From the NCBI GenBank assembly GCA_018969705.1, contig JAGWXV010000003.1, positions 1-45,468 of the forward strand: a stretch of DNA of 45,468 bases. Direction: 5' to 3'. This stretch comes from Betaproteobacteria bacterium (GTDB lineage: Bacteria > Pseudomonadota > Gammaproteobacteria > Burkholderiales > Burkholderiaceae_A). Position 1 is the first letter of the stretch; every line of letters starts with the position of its first letter. The notes below the pieces were generated by a model that made no database searches, was not told the DNA's origin, and was given only the letters and a program-made list of their open reading frames with translations. Position numbers and translations under genes: made by a program. This document shows positions 1-9,627 of the stretch, in pieces.

Positions 1-818
1 CGGTGATGCAGGATGCAGCTATGCGGGCCTGAGGCAACGATGCTGCCGTAGGCTACCGACTGCGCACCCTGTCGCCTAAACTCATGTAAGAGTTCTGCCT
101 CAATCTCAAACTCATGATGGCCGGGCCGGGTGAAGGCCATTGCCCGCACATGGGCTTGCGCAGAGATCGCGGCCGCCCGCCGCATGGTTGCAATTTCATC
201 TGCATCTTTAATGAGCCTTTGCAGAGCAATCGCAGCGCCAAGGTCAATAATGCGATCGGGTGCATTCACACCGGCACGGCCTTTGGCCCGCACTGCGGCA
301 AGCCAGTGCCGCAGCCGCTCGTCAAGCCCCGCATCTAACCCCATGTGGGCGTAAAAGGCGGGCATATCACCTGCCAGTGCGATGACTGTCTCATCAAGTG
401 CGCTCAGTTCAATCGCGCGATCGGCCGCAAAGCGCTGGGCAGCATGCTGTGGGCCCACCCGAATCCCATCCCAGATTTCGCGTTCAGCATCTCTTGGCCG
501 GCAGGCCAGTACTGTCTCGGTATTGCCTTTGTCATCAACCCGCATCAACCACCAGGCATCCGGCTCGGGAAATCCCGTGAGGTATAAAAAGTCACTGTGG
601 CTGCGAAACGGAAACGGATTATCGCGATTACGAATAATTTCCTCCCCAGCACTCAGTACAACGACCCCGCCACCTTGCTGCGCAATCCACTGCGCAAGCC
701 GGGCCTGACGGGTCCGATGTTGCTGGCCGTGGACGGGGGCTGGGACCTCCTGAGGCTTGAGTTCTGCGGCCAGGGAATGACTAAAAATTTCGCTGGGTGT
801 TGGGGCTGGGCCGTTCAT
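1..818 (-). CDS. pepP: Xaa-Pro aminopeptidase (aminopeptidase P), N-terminal part, truncated by window edge
   Basis: Manual minus-strand translation from ATG at 816-818: MNGPAPTPSEIFSHSLAAELKPQEVPAPVHGQQH..., containing SHSDFLYLTGFPEPDAWWLM, typical of the aminopeptidase P N-terminal domain. Missing from the ORF track because it runs off the edge. Confidence 0.88.
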   Translation of the reverse strand, partial: MNGPAPTPSEIFSHSLAAELKPQEVPAPVHGQQHRTRQARLAQWIAQQGGGVVVLSAGEEIIRNRDNPFPFRSHSDFLYLTGFPEPDAWWLMRVDDKGNTETVLACRPRDAEREIWDGIRVGPQHAAQRFAADRAIELSALDETVIALAGDMPAFYAHMGLDAGLDERLRHWLAAVRAKGRAGVNAPDRIIDLGAAIALQRLIKDADEIATMRRAAAISAQAHVRAMAFTRPGHHEFEIEAELLHEFRRQGAQSVAYGSIVASGPHSCILHH

Positions 819-861
819 GATGGGCTTGGGATTGGAGGGCTAGGTGATGTTTGAGTTGAAG

Positions 862-1623
862 TTATACCGAATTGAGCTGGCGAAGGCGATCGGGTGTTCC
901 CACATCGGACCAGGCGCCACGGAAGTGACTGCCGACGCAGCGGCCTTGATCGACTGCCTGAAACAGTAACGGCGCAAGGGCTGACCGCTCGCCAGGACGA
1001 ATTGCCGCAAACAATTCTGGATCATAGACTCCGATTCCCGAAAAAGTTAGGCTGCCTGCGGCTGGCCGACGAGACACATGCCGCAGGCCCGATCGCGAAT
1101 CGGGCGCACCCAGGCCAAAATCGCCCAGCGGGTGATGCCCGGGGTTATCAACCAGCACGAGATGGCATTGCGGAGTTGAGTTCTGACCGTGCGCGGACTT
1201 CATGCCAGCCAGATCCTTTGCAATCGAAATTGCTTGGGCTGCTGGCCAGTCTGTAAACACATCCGCATTGATGACCAGAAAAGGCCGCGGATTGTGTTGG
1301 CCATAAGAATCGGTCCAAGGCCGGGCGGTGGCGATGCCGCCTGCTGTCTCCAGCGCACCCAAAGGCTCTTGTGAATAGCGAATGTTCAGTCCAAAGGCGG
1401 CCCCCGATCCGGCGAAGGATTGAATCTGATCCCCGAGATGGGCAAGGTTGATCACGACCTCCGTAATGCGGGCTGCTGCGAGTGCTTCGAGATGCCACTG
1501 AATTAAGGGCTTACCTTGGACCAGCACCATGGGCTTCGGGATTTTGTCAGTCAACGGGCGCAGCCGTTCTCCGCGGCCCGCTGCGAGAATCATGGCATGC
1601 AGCCGTTCAGCGTTTGGCTTCAT
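862..1623 (-). CDS. murU: N-acetylmuramate alpha-1-phosphate uridylyltransferase-like nucleotidyltransferase
   Basis: MKPNAERLHAMILAAGRGERLRPLTDKIPKPMVLVQGKPLIQWHLEAL: NTP_transferase signature. Start chosen at the ATGA overlap with the upstream kinase gene. Confidence 0.87.
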   Translation of the reverse strand: MKPNAERLHAMILAAGRGERLRPLTDKIPKPMVLVQGKPLIQWHLEALAAARITEVVINLAHLGDQIQSFAGSGAAFGLNIRYSQEPLGALETAGGIATARPWTDSYGQHNPRPFLVINADVFTDWPAAQAISIAKDLAGMKSAHGQNSTPQCHLVLVDNPGHHPLGDFGLGAPDSRSGLRHVSRRPAAGSLTFSGIGVYDPELFAAIRPGERSALAPLLFQAVDQGRCVGSHFRGAWSDVGTPDRLRQLNSV

Positions 1624-2672
1624 ACACACCGCTCCAGCAGTTTCGCCAGCGGCCCCAAGCCCTGATAGCGGCGGCACGTTGAGATGGCGGCACGCAGCAC
1701 CCGCGGTATATCGTTTAAGTAGTTTGGTTTGCCATCACGGACATTTAATCGACAAAAAATACCCAAGACCTTGAGCTGCCGCTGCAGGCCCATCCATTCG
1801 AAGTCCCGCCAGAAGTCTGAGAAATCCTGGGCAATCGGTAGCTTTGCTTTTCGGGCCCGCTCCCAGTAGTCGATGGCCCAGTCGAGTTGAACTTCCTCTG
1901 GCCACTCAATGTACGCATCTCGAAGTAGTGACACCAAGTCATAACTGATGGGCCCCAGCACCGCATCTTGAAAATCGAGAATGCCGGGATTGGAGTGCTC
2001 AGTCAGCATCAGATTTCGGCTGTGATAGTCCCTGTGCACAAGGGCCACAGGCTGCGCCTGGCAGGCATCCAGAATCAAGTCGTACGTTTTGATAAGCATC
2101 TCTCGGTCAGGGGCAGACAGCCCGACTGGCCGATGATGAACAAGAAACCATTGATCGAAAAGCTGCATCTCCTGCAGCATTTTGTTTCGGTCGTAGGCGG
2201 CAAGACCCGCAACTTCACATGCTGATGGCTGCTGGAGGCTGAAGTGTTGAAACCTAACCAATGCCTGGTGTGCATCGCGATAAAGCGGCGTGCATGCTGC
2301 TGCGTCATGCTGCCGACTCTCAATTGCTGCTGCGTAGGTTGTTGCTCCAAAATCATCGCAAAGCAAAAATCCTTGGTCAGCATCGTGGAGCCAGACGTTG
2401 GGCGCATTGACTTTAGCCTGACGCAGCAGCGATGCAATCTTGATAAAAGGGCCGATTGATTCCTTATCGGGCGGCGCGTCCATCAGTATCAGGTATTGCG
2501 ATTGGCTCCCGCGCTGTCCGGAGATTCGGAAGTAGCGCCGAAACGAGGCATCGCTGGAGGCGGCTGTTAAGGAAGCGGGATCCACTGACCAGCCAAGGCC
2601 AGCAAGCGCTGCGGCCTGCTGCGTTAGCCAGTTTTCTGCTCTGGCGCGGTGCGGATCTTCAGAGGCATTCAT
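1620..2672 (-). CDS. amgK: N-acetylmuramate/N-acetylglucosamine kinase-like phosphotransferase (AmgK family)
   Basis: APH-type fold motifs LVHRDYHSRNLML and ILDFQDAVLGPISYDLVSLLRD; adjacent to murU and divergent from lptD, as in known amgK-murU loci. Confidence 0.87.
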   Translation of the reverse strand: MNASEDPHRARAENWLTQQAAALAGLGWSVDPASLTAASSDASFRRYFRISGQRGSQSQYLILMDAPPDKESIGPFIKIASLLRQAKVNAPNVWLHDADQGFLLCDDFGATTYAAAIESRQHDAAACTPLYRDAHQALVRFQHFSLQQPSACEVAGLAAYDRNKMLQEMQLFDQWFLVHHRPVGLSAPDREMLIKTYDLILDACQAQPVALVHRDYHSRNLMLTEHSNPGILDFQDAVLGPISYDLVSLLRDAYIEWPEEVQLDWAIDYWERARKAKLPIAQDFSDFWRDFEWMGLQRQLKVLGIFCRLNVRDGKPNYLNDIPRVLRAAISTCRRYQGLGPLAKLLERCV

Positions 2673-2758
2673 CAGGGGCTTTTTGTGATGGCGTAAAGAG
2701 GGTGTCCAAGGTAATCCGCGAGGGGCCTGATGTTCGGAGCCCAGGCAGAGGCCCTACC

Positions 2759-2764
2759 TATAAT
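2759..2764 (+). promoter_or_regulatory. Candidate -10 box (TATAAT) upstream of lptD
   Basis: Exact TATAAT in ctacctaTAATagag; no convincing -35 at normal spacing. If used, the ATG at 2770 would lie at the transcript 5' end, favouring an in-frame GTG at 2812. Confidence 0.3.
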
Positions 2765-2769
2765 AGAGC

Positions 2770-5271
2770 ATGCATTTTTTTGGGACTGTCACCTCTCGGG
2801 TGGGCCAAGATGTGACCCCCTTCGGCCCGCAAGCCTGCTCTCGGCTGCTCGGGGCGCTATTGCTGGTATCGGCACCTGCTGCACACGCTTTTAATATTCT
2901 CGGGAGCTGCTCTGCGGCAGCGGATGACTCGTCGCCGATTCAGCTGGCCCAGGCGGCGGCAACGCGGACCGATGCCGGTGCCGGCCCACTTCGATTGGCC
3001 CAGGGGCTGAGGACTTCGCTGGGCCTGAAGTTCGATCCCGTTTTGAATCTGGAACCCTCCTCGAGCACGGATACTCCCGTCTATATTTTTGGCCAATCGA
3101 TTTCTGGCCAGACGGATGATCAGATTGAGGCCCGAGGTGCTGCAGAATTTCGAAAACTTGGACTCTTCATCAAGGGTGATTTCATTCGCCATAACCTCAT
3201 CCGCGATGAGTTGGTTGCGGAAGGCGACGTCAAACTTTTTCGCGAGGGCGAGTTCTATGAGGGCCCGCGGCTTCGGCTAAAGCTTGGCACCACGCAGGGC
3301 TTTTTTGATGAGGTCACGTATCAGCTTGTTTCGACCGGTGGCCGCGGCACCGCCCGCCGCGCCGAATTTATTCAGCCGCTAGAGACGCGGCTGACTGAAG
3401 TCCGATACACCACCTGCCCCCGTGATCGCCCGGCCTGGGAGCTGCGGATGAGTGAGATGCTGATTGACCAGGTCCAGGAAGTTGGCGCGACCCGGTCAGC
3501 GACCTTGTATTGGCGTGAAGTGCCGATTCTTCCATTCGGAAACTCATCGTTTTCCATTGGCGAGGGTAGAAAGACAGGCTTTCTGCCGGTGTCGTATACG
3601 ACTTCAACGCGTCTTGGTCTGGATGTCCGTGCGCCGTTTTACTGGAATATCGCGCCCCAGCATGACATGACGTTTTATCCCCGGCTGATTACCAAGCGAG
3701 GCATTCAGCTGGGTAATGAATTTCGATTTTTGCGGCCAAACGCCGCGGGAACGGCGGCATTTGAGGTGTTACCGGATGATCGCCAGTCGGGAACGACGCG
3801 GCATTTCGGCTCGCTGATAACCAGTTTTCGGCCTGCCGATAATTTCACCATCGGACTAAATGTGCAGCGTGCATCCGATAACAACTATTTTTCTGATTTG
3901 GGAAATACGCTACTGGTCTCCGCCCAGCGTCTACTTCCCGGCTCAATCACGATGAGCGCTGCGCTGGCGGGCTGGGCCGTTCAAGCTCAGGCGCAAGAGT
4001 TTCAGCTCTTGCAAGATGTGGGCGCACCGCTGATCAGGCCCTATAGTTTTGCGCCGAAATTGGCAGCATCCCGCGGCCATCGGGCTGCCCTTGGCGAGGA
4101 TCGGCTGCCGATTGACTGGAATATCTCGGGAGAGCTTGCCGCGTTTCGCCATCCGACCCTGGCAGAGGGTGAGCGGGTGGTGGGCACTGGATCGGTCGCT
4201 TGGCGGCATTTCAGCTCTGGCGTTGCGGTAACTCCCAAGCTCGCGATGCATGCTACCCACTATTCGACCAGCCGGCCGGGTGACGGACTCTTGACAGCAC
4301 AAAAGTATTCCAACGCTGCACTGGGCGTGTATACCAACAATGTGGGTGCGGCAGCGGCCAGTTCTTACACGCGAGTACTGCCGACTTTCAGCACAGATGT
4401 ATCAACAACTCTTGATCGGCCGTTAAGAATTGGAGATGCCGGGATTGAGCAGACACTCGAGCCCCGTATCTCTTATATTTATACGCCCTATCAAAATCAA
4501 TCTAATTTTCCAGTGTTCGATACGGGCTCACCGAGTCTGAATTTTGGGCAGCTATTTTCTGATCGTGCATTCAATGGCCATGACCGCATTGCCGATCTCA
4601 ATCAGATCACAGCAGGTGTCACGACCCGATTCATTGAGCAGTCAACCGGCGCGGAACGGCTGCGGGCAGCGGTAGGGCAACGTTTTTACTTTTCGGATCA
4701 GCGTGTGACACTGCCCGGTGGCACCGCAAGGACTGATCGGCGATCTGATCTGCTGGGCCAGGCGACAGTGAGGCCCAGAAAAGATCTGACCATCGATTCC
4801 CTGGCCCGCTACACACTGGAGTCCTCTCAGTGGCAGAGTTTTTCTCTCGTGAGCCGCTATAACCCAAAACCAGCAAATACCCTGAGTGTCGCCTACCGCT
4901 TTGTTCGCGATTCATCGAATACGGTCGATGTGGCGGTCCAGTGGCCGGTGGCGGCCCACTGGTATGCTGTAGGACGCTACCAGCAGGCCTTGCGCAATGT
5001 TGGGGGCGTTCGGGAGTCCATTAATCCTGGCCTGGTCGAGGCTCTGGCTGGTTTTGAGTACGATGGAGGCTGTTGGGTCGGACGTATCGTGGCCCAGCAA
5101 TATGCAGCAAATGCCACCCAGCGCAATACGACGCTGTTTTTCCAAATTGAACTCAATGGACTGGGTAAGGCCGGAACTGACCCCCTAGCTGCATTGAGAC
5201 GAAATATTCCGAATTACCGGTCGATAAATGAAATCACGCCATTGCCCTCTAAATTTGATAACTTTCAGTGA
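2770..5271 (+). CDS. lptD: LPS-assembly protein LptD
   Basis: 833 aa; signal peptide-like LLGALLLVSAPAAHAF, LptD N-domain (AEFRKLGLFIKGDFIRHNLIRDELVAEGDVKLFREGEFYEGPRLRL), TTCPRDRPAWELR, C-terminal beta barrel; upstream of surA. Start uncertain (ATG 2770 or GTG 2812). Confidence 0.95.
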   Translation: MHFFGTVTSRVGQDVTPFGPQACSRLLGALLLVSAPAAHAFNILGSCSAAADDSSPIQLAQAAATRTDAGAGPLRLAQGLRTSLGLKFDPVLNLEPSSSTDTPVYIFGQSISGQTDDQIEARGAAEFRKLGLFIKGDFIRHNLIRDELVAEGDVKLFREGEFYEGPRLRLKLGTTQGFFDEVTYQLVSTGGRGTARRAEFIQPLETRLTEVRYTTCPRDRPAWELRMSEMLIDQVQEVGATRSATLYWREVPILPFGNSSFSIGEGRKTGFLPVSYTTSTRLGLDVRAPFYWNIAPQHDMTFYPRLITKRGIQLGNEFRFLRPNAAGTAAFEVLPDDRQSGTTRHFGSLITSFRPADNFTIGLNVQRASDNNYFSDLGNTLLVSAQRLLPGSITMSAALAGWAVQAQAQEFQLLQDVGAPLIRPYSFAPKLAASRGHRAALGEDRLPIDWNISGELAAFRHPTLAEGERVVGTGSVAWRHFSSGVAVTPKLAMHATHYSTSRPGDGLLTAQKYSNAALGVYTNNVGAAAASSYTRVLPTFSTDVSTTLDRPLRIGDAGIEQTLEPRISYIYTPYQNQSNFPVFDTGSPSLNFGQLFSDRAFNGHDRIADLNQITAGVTTRFIEQSTGAERLRAAVGQRFYFSDQRVTLPGGTARTDRRSDLLGQATVRPRKDLTIDSLARYTLESSQWQSFSLVSRYNPKPANTLSVAYRFVRDSSNTVDVAVQWPVAAHWYAVGRYQQALRNVGGVRESINPGLVEALAGFEYDGGCWVGRIVAQQYAANATQRNTTLFFQIELNGLGKAGTDPLAALRRNIPNYRSINEITPLPSKFDNFQ

Positions 5272-6650
5272 TGACTGATTCTGTAACTCCGCAATCGCAA
5301 TGGGCGGCTTGCTCTCAAAATAGCCGGCGCCGCATCAGGGTTGCTGCGGCTTTGGCGCTAAACCTCTTGGTGAACGTGACCCCAGCTGCTTTTGGGCAGC
5401 AATCTACGCCACGAACCCAGGGCGCACAGCTGATTGATCGCGTGGTGGCGATTGTGAATCGGGAGATCATTACCGCAAGCGAGCTCGCCCGGCGCGAAAA
5501 GCAGTTTGTTTCAAACCTGACTCAGCAGGGCATTCCGATTCCTGATCGCCTGGCGCTGCGCGAACAAGTCTTAGAGCGCATGATCACGGACCGGGCTATG
5601 CTCCAGACCGCCCGGGAGACGGGTATTCGGGTCGATGATGTCACTCTAGATCGCAGTATTGCGCGGATCGCAGATCAAAATGGCCTGTCGGTCAGCGGGC
5701 TGCGCAATCAGCTGGAATCCGAGGGCATTTCATTTGCCGCGTTTCGTCAGGATATTCGCGAGGAAATTACTCTCACGCGACTACGCGAGCGGGAGGTCGA
5801 CAACAAGCTCCAGATCACCGAAGCTGAAGTCGATACTTTTCTTGCGGCCCAAGGCCAGTCTTTGCAGAAAACAGAAGAATTCAAAATCGCCCAGATTCTG
5901 ATCCGACTGCCCGAAAAAGCCAGCCCCGCTGTGATCGCCGAGGCCGAGTCCCGTGTCAAAAGAATTCAGGAGTTGCTGCGCTCACCACGAACATTCGCAA
6001 GCATCGCCCAGGAATTTTCGGATGCCCCTGATCGGGAGCAAGGCGGCAGTCTGGGCTGGCGGACCCGCGATCGCTTACCGACACTTTTTCTGGATGCGGT
6101 CTCGGGCCTAAAGGCAGGCGAGATCAGTAAGCCGGTCCGTAGTCCAAACGGATTTCATATCCTTCAATTAGAGGAGCGGCGCTCGGGCCTGCGTACCCAA
6201 GAGGTCAATGTTTATCGGGCCCGACATATTTTGATTCGCATCGATGCCCAGGTAAGCGAAGACCAGGCCCGGCGGCGCGCTGTGGACCTGCGGCGCAGAA
6301 TTGAACTGGGTGCGGATTTTGGTCAGATGGCTCGGGATTTCTCCCAAGATTTGGGATCGGCACAAAAGGGCGGGGAGCTAGACTGGACCTATCCTGGCGA
6401 TACGGTTCCGGAATTCGAGCGTGCGATGGTCGCCCTAAATCCCGGCCAAATCAGCGACCCTGTCCGCTCGGTGTTCGGTATCCATCTCATTCAATTGCTG
6501 GAGCGTAAGCGTGAACCCCTGACCGAGCAGCGTCTGCGGACTGCAGCGCGGCTCGCCCTGCGCGAGGAGAAATTGGCCGAGGCGGTCGCAGACTGGGCCC
6601 GCGAGGTCCGCGCCAATGCCTACGTTGAAATCAAGCGTGACGATCTCTGA
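5268..6650 (+). CDS. surA: Periplasmic chaperone / peptidyl-prolyl isomerase SurA
   Basis: SurA N-domain (IDRVVAIVNREIITASEL) and two parvulin domains (ILIRLPEKAS..., HILIRIDAQVS...). Confidence 0.96.
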   Translation: MMTDSVTPQSQWAACSQNSRRRIRVAAALALNLLVNVTPAAFGQQSTPRTQGAQLIDRVVAIVNREIITASELARREKQFVSNLTQQGIPIPDRLALREQVLERMITDRAMLQTARETGIRVDDVTLDRSIARIADQNGLSVSGLRNQLESEGISFAAFRQDIREEITLTRLREREVDNKLQITEAEVDTFLAAQGQSLQKTEEFKIAQILIRLPEKASPAVIAEAESRVKRIQELLRSPRTFASIAQEFSDAPDREQGGSLGWRTRDRLPTLFLDAVSGLKAGEISKPVRSPNGFHILQLEERRSGLRTQEVNVYRARHILIRIDAQVSEDQARRRAVDLRRRIELGADFGQMARDFSQDLGSAQKGGELDWTYPGDTVPEFERAMVALNPGQISDPVRSVFGIHLIQLLERKREPLTEQRLRTAARLALREEKLAEAVADWAREVRANAYVEIKRDDL

Positions 6651-7470
6651 TGGTCATATCGCGCGCAAGCGATTCGGCCAGAACTTTCTGCACGACCCCA
6701 GAGTAATCGCAAGGATCATTCAAGCGATTGACCCTAAGCCGGGTGATCGAATTGTCGAGATTGGCCCTGGGCAGGCAGCGCTTACGGCGCCGCTGATTGC
6801 AAAGGCCGGCCATATCCACGCAATTGAAATCGACCGGGATCTGGCGGCACGGTTACGCAAGCGTTTTACCGCGTCTGAGCTCGCGATCACGGAGCAGGAT
6901 GTACTGCGGACCTCTTTTTCTGCGCTGGCCGATCAACTGGGTGGACCGTTGCGTATCGTGGGCAATCTGCCCTACAACATCTCCAGCCCCATTCTTTTTC
7001 ATTTACTCGATTCAGCTGAGCAGGTCGTAGATCAGCATCTCATGCTTCAGAAAGAGGTCGTGGATCGACTGGTTGCGGGCCACGGATCAAAAATCTATGG
7101 CCGGCTTTCTGTGATGCTGCAGGCCCGCTACCAGATGGCACGCTGTCTGACTGTGCCGCCCGGAGCATTTATGCCGGCGCCGAAGGTTGATTCCGCAGTG
7201 ATTCGCATGGTGCCCTTGCCGGTTACAGCGGTGAAGGTCTGCGATTGGCCGATCTTCGCTGCGGTCGTCGCGCTGGCCTTTACCCAGAGACGAAAAATGC
7301 TGCGTAAGTCACTGGCGGCTTATGCGGCGATGCTTGACTGGGATGCGTTGGATATCGCACGCACCCAACGGGCCGAGGAATTATCGGTCGATCACTTTGT
7401 GGGCTTGGCCAATGCGGTGGCCAGTCTGCCACTAGAACGTCGGCAGGGTGTCGAGCCGCGCTTTTCGTAG
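6616..7470 (+). CDS. rsmA: 16S rRNA (adenine1518/1519-N6) dimethyltransferase RsmA (KsgA)
   Basis: KRFGQNFLHDPRVIARII, VEIGPGQAALT, GNLPYNISSPILFHLL. Start may be GTG at 6637. Confidence 0.96.
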   Translation: MPTLKSSVTISDGHIARKRFGQNFLHDPRVIARIIQAIDPKPGDRIVEIGPGQAALTAPLIAKAGHIHAIEIDRDLAARLRKRFTASELAITEQDVLRTSFSALADQLGGPLRIVGNLPYNISSPILFHLLDSAEQVVDQHLMLQKEVVDRLVAGHGSKIYGRLSVMLQARYQMARCLTVPPGAFMPAPKVDSAVIRMVPLPVTAVKVCDWPIFAAVVALAFTQRRKMLRKSLAAYAAMLDWDALDIARTQRAEELSVDHFVGLANAVASLPLERRQGVEPRFS

Positions 7471-8286
7471 CACTGATTTTCCCTCTTCGAAGGTCGGCAG
7501 AATTTCCGCGACCTCTTCCCAGAAGCTTCTGCCGTGGTCCATGGTGTGGGTATGGGCCAACTCATGGGCGATCACGTAGTCGATGACTTCTTGGCCGAAA
7601 TGAATCAGCCGCCAATTCAGCCGGATATGGCCGTCTTCGGTGCAGCTACCCCAGCGGCCGCGGGCATTGCTCAGACTGAACTTCGTGTAACGACGGCCGG
7701 ACTGCTCGCTGATCGCTTTAAGGCGCCGCGCGAAAAGAGTCTTGGCCTGACTCTGAAGCCAGGCATGGACGGTGTCGCGAATCTGCTCCATTGAGGCCTC
7801 AGCGCAGAGTGCCAGCTGAAGCTCGCGACGAAAATCATCCCACTGGGTCTGACGGAGTTGCGGTGTGAGCATTAGCGTGAGTGGCTTGCCAAGATATTGC
7901 AGTGAAGCACCATGGATCCACTGCTGCTCCGGCAGCAGTCGGTGCTGCTCGGACTGATGCCATTCTGCCAAGCGAGCCAAGAGCCACTTGGATTTCTCTT
8001 GCAGGATGTATTCGATATCGCTGATCGGCACCCATCGTGGCGCATTGACTTGAATCATGCCTTGGCCAATCGACATGCCCACGGTTTTGCGCCGCGTGCG
8101 CTTTAACAGCCACGGCACGCTATAGCCTTGAAGTGCAACAGTGCGATGTTTTTTTGGCGTGCCGTCAGGCGTGACGGAAGGGGATTTTGGGTCGGCCTTA
8201 GAGGCTTTACCGGTGGGGGAAGGGGGCGATAATGCTTTTGAATCGCCGATGCCGAAGGGCAAGAGAAACTGCTCAAGCAGTGTCAT
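7432..8286 (-). CDS. YgjP-like/DUF45 zinc-dependent metallopeptidase family protein
   Basis: Zinc motif DYVIAHELAHTHTMDHGRSFWEEV and RWGSCTEDGHIRLNWRLIHF. Confidence 0.9.
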   Translation of the reverse strand: MTLLEQFLLPFGIGDSKALSPPSPTGKASKADPKSPSVTPDGTPKKHRTVALQGYSVPWLLKRTRRKTVGMSIGQGMIQVNAPRWVPISDIEYILQEKSKWLLARLAEWHQSEQHRLLPEQQWIHGASLQYLGKPLTLMLTPQLRQTQWDDFRRELQLALCAEASMEQIRDTVHAWLQSQAKTLFARRLKAISEQSGRRYTKFSLSNARGRWGSCTEDGHIRLNWRLIHFGQEVIDYVIAHELAHTHTMDHGRSFWEEVAEILPTFEEGKSVLRKARLDTLPTF

Positions 8287-9023
8287 GCGGGGGCTCTCCG
8301 AGGTCGATCGGGGCTGAGTCTTTGCATCTCTTGGTTAATCCAGGATTCCACCTTAGCCATGAGAGTAGTCGCATCTTCGGTTTCAGGCAAGAGGGGTGGC
8401 CCAAAAGAGACCGTAATGGTTCCCTGCTTTTTCAGAAACGATTTTCTTGGCCAGAGGTCCCCAGAGTTCATTGCAACCGGAATGACTGGCACGCCAGTTG
8501 CGACAGCAAGGCGCGTGCCACCGGTTTTGTATCGACGATAGTCACCGGGCAGTACACGGGTGCCTTCTGGAAAAAATACGATCCAGCGTTGCTCATCGAA
8601 GAGCACTTTTTTACTTTGCGAAAGAATCTGGTCAAAGGCCTCGCTGCCTTTGCCGCGATTGATCCCAATCATCCGCAGCAGGCTAATGCCCCAGCCAAAA
8701 AATGGCACCCAGAGCAGTTCTCGCTTAAAAACAAAGCAGAGTGTTTTGGGCAAATACGCAGGATAAAACAGTGTTTCCCATGCCGATTCATGTTTGGAGA
8801 GCAGGATGGCCGGGCCCTTCGGCAGATGTTCTGCGCCCAGAACCCGATGTTCAATACCCAAAAGCACCCGCGAGGCCCAGACCATCATTCTGGGCCACTG
8901 AATTGCGAGACGGTAGCGGGATTCGAACGGAAGAAACGGACCCAAGATCAGAAATAATGTCGCCCAAAAGGCCAGCGACCCACCCTGAAATAATAAAAAA
9001 ATAACGGCGCGTGCGGCCGGCAT
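8283..9023 (-). CDS. plsC: 1-acyl-sn-glycerol-3-phosphate acyltransferase
   Basis: LLSKHESAWET (HX4D-type block with E), FFPEGTR, GVPVIPVAMNSG acyltransferase motifs. Confidence 0.9.
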   Translation of the reverse strand: MPAARAVIFLLFQGGSLAFWATLFLILGPFLPFESRYRLAIQWPRMMVWASRVLLGIEHRVLGAEHLPKGPAILLSKHESAWETLFYPAYLPKTLCFVFKRELLWVPFFGWGISLLRMIGINRGKGSEAFDQILSQSKKVLFDEQRWIVFFPEGTRVLPGDYRRYKTGGTRLAVATGVPVIPVAMNSGDLWPRKSFLKKQGTITVSFGPPLLPETEDATTLMAKVESWINQEMQRLSPDRPRRAPA

Positions 9024-9613
9024 CAGGCGGACGCTCCCGCGGCGGCCAGAATCCGATCAACAGCGTCGGCGAGATTTTCAGCAATGCGTGTGCCCTCCGG
9101 CAGCTGCTTGTCGGCGTCGGTCTGAGCCGCCTGCAAGGTACGAGGTCCTTTTCCAGTTTTCACGAGCCACAAATCGGCTGCAACCGCCGCACCCGCTTGT
9201 AGATCGCGCAGCGAATCACCAATTACCGGAACACCGGTCAGCTCGCGTTTAAAGCGCCGTGCGATGTCGTGCATCAGCCCGGGCGCAGGCTTTCTGCAGG
9301 GGCAGCCGCTGCTGCCGGTGTGCGGACAAAAGAAAATCCCATCGAGCCGGCCGCCAGCCTGGTTCACCGCCTGCACCATCTTATTGTGAATTGCATGCAG
9401 GGTATTGATGTCAAATAGCCCCCGCTCAATACCCGATTGATTGGTTGCAACTGCAATAGCCCAGCCTGCGTGAGACAGCCGAGAAATCGCCTCAATGCTG
9501 CCCGGAATGGGCAGCCATTCATCCGGATTTTTGATGTAGGCATCACTGTCAAAATTGATCACTCCATCGCGATCTAAAATGATAAGTGGGGCCGAAGGCG
9601 AGTGCTGGAGCAT
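9023..9613 (-). CDS. gmhB: D-glycero-beta-D-manno-heptose 1,7-bisphosphate 7-phosphatase
   Basis: HAD-IIIA motifs ILDRDGVINFDSDAYIKNPDEWLPIPGSIEAISRLSHAGW, CPHTGSSGCPCRKPAPG, VIGDSLRDLQAG. Confidence 0.93.
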   Translation of the reverse strand: MLQHSPSAPLIILDRDGVINFDSDAYIKNPDEWLPIPGSIEAISRLSHAGWAIAVATNQSGIERGLFDINTLHAIHNKMVQAVNQAGGRLDGIFFCPHTGSSGCPCRKPAPGLMHDIARRFKRELTGVPVIGDSLRDLQAGAAVAADLWLVKTGKGPRTLQAAQTDADKQLPEGTRIAENLADAVDRILAAAGASA

Positions 9614-9627
9614 GGTGACCGAGTGCC

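Noticed and set aside
7921-7938. Hairpin CTGCTGC-TCCG-GCAGCAG as a possible terminator or REP element
   Set aside because: Lies within the ygjP-like coding region (LLPEQQ codons) and lacks a T tract; explained by the coding sequence.
8905-8935. tRNA T-arm-like string (gcgggattcgaac, reverse GTTCGAATCCCGC)
   Set aside because: No acceptor stem, D-arm or anticodon arm around it; it encodes the PFESRYRLAIQ segment of PlsC.
8232-8957. 241-aa plus-strand ORF antisense to the plsC gene
   Set aside because: Overlaps a well-supported acyltransferase gene on the opposite strand; low-complexity, non-protein-like translation caused by codon bias.
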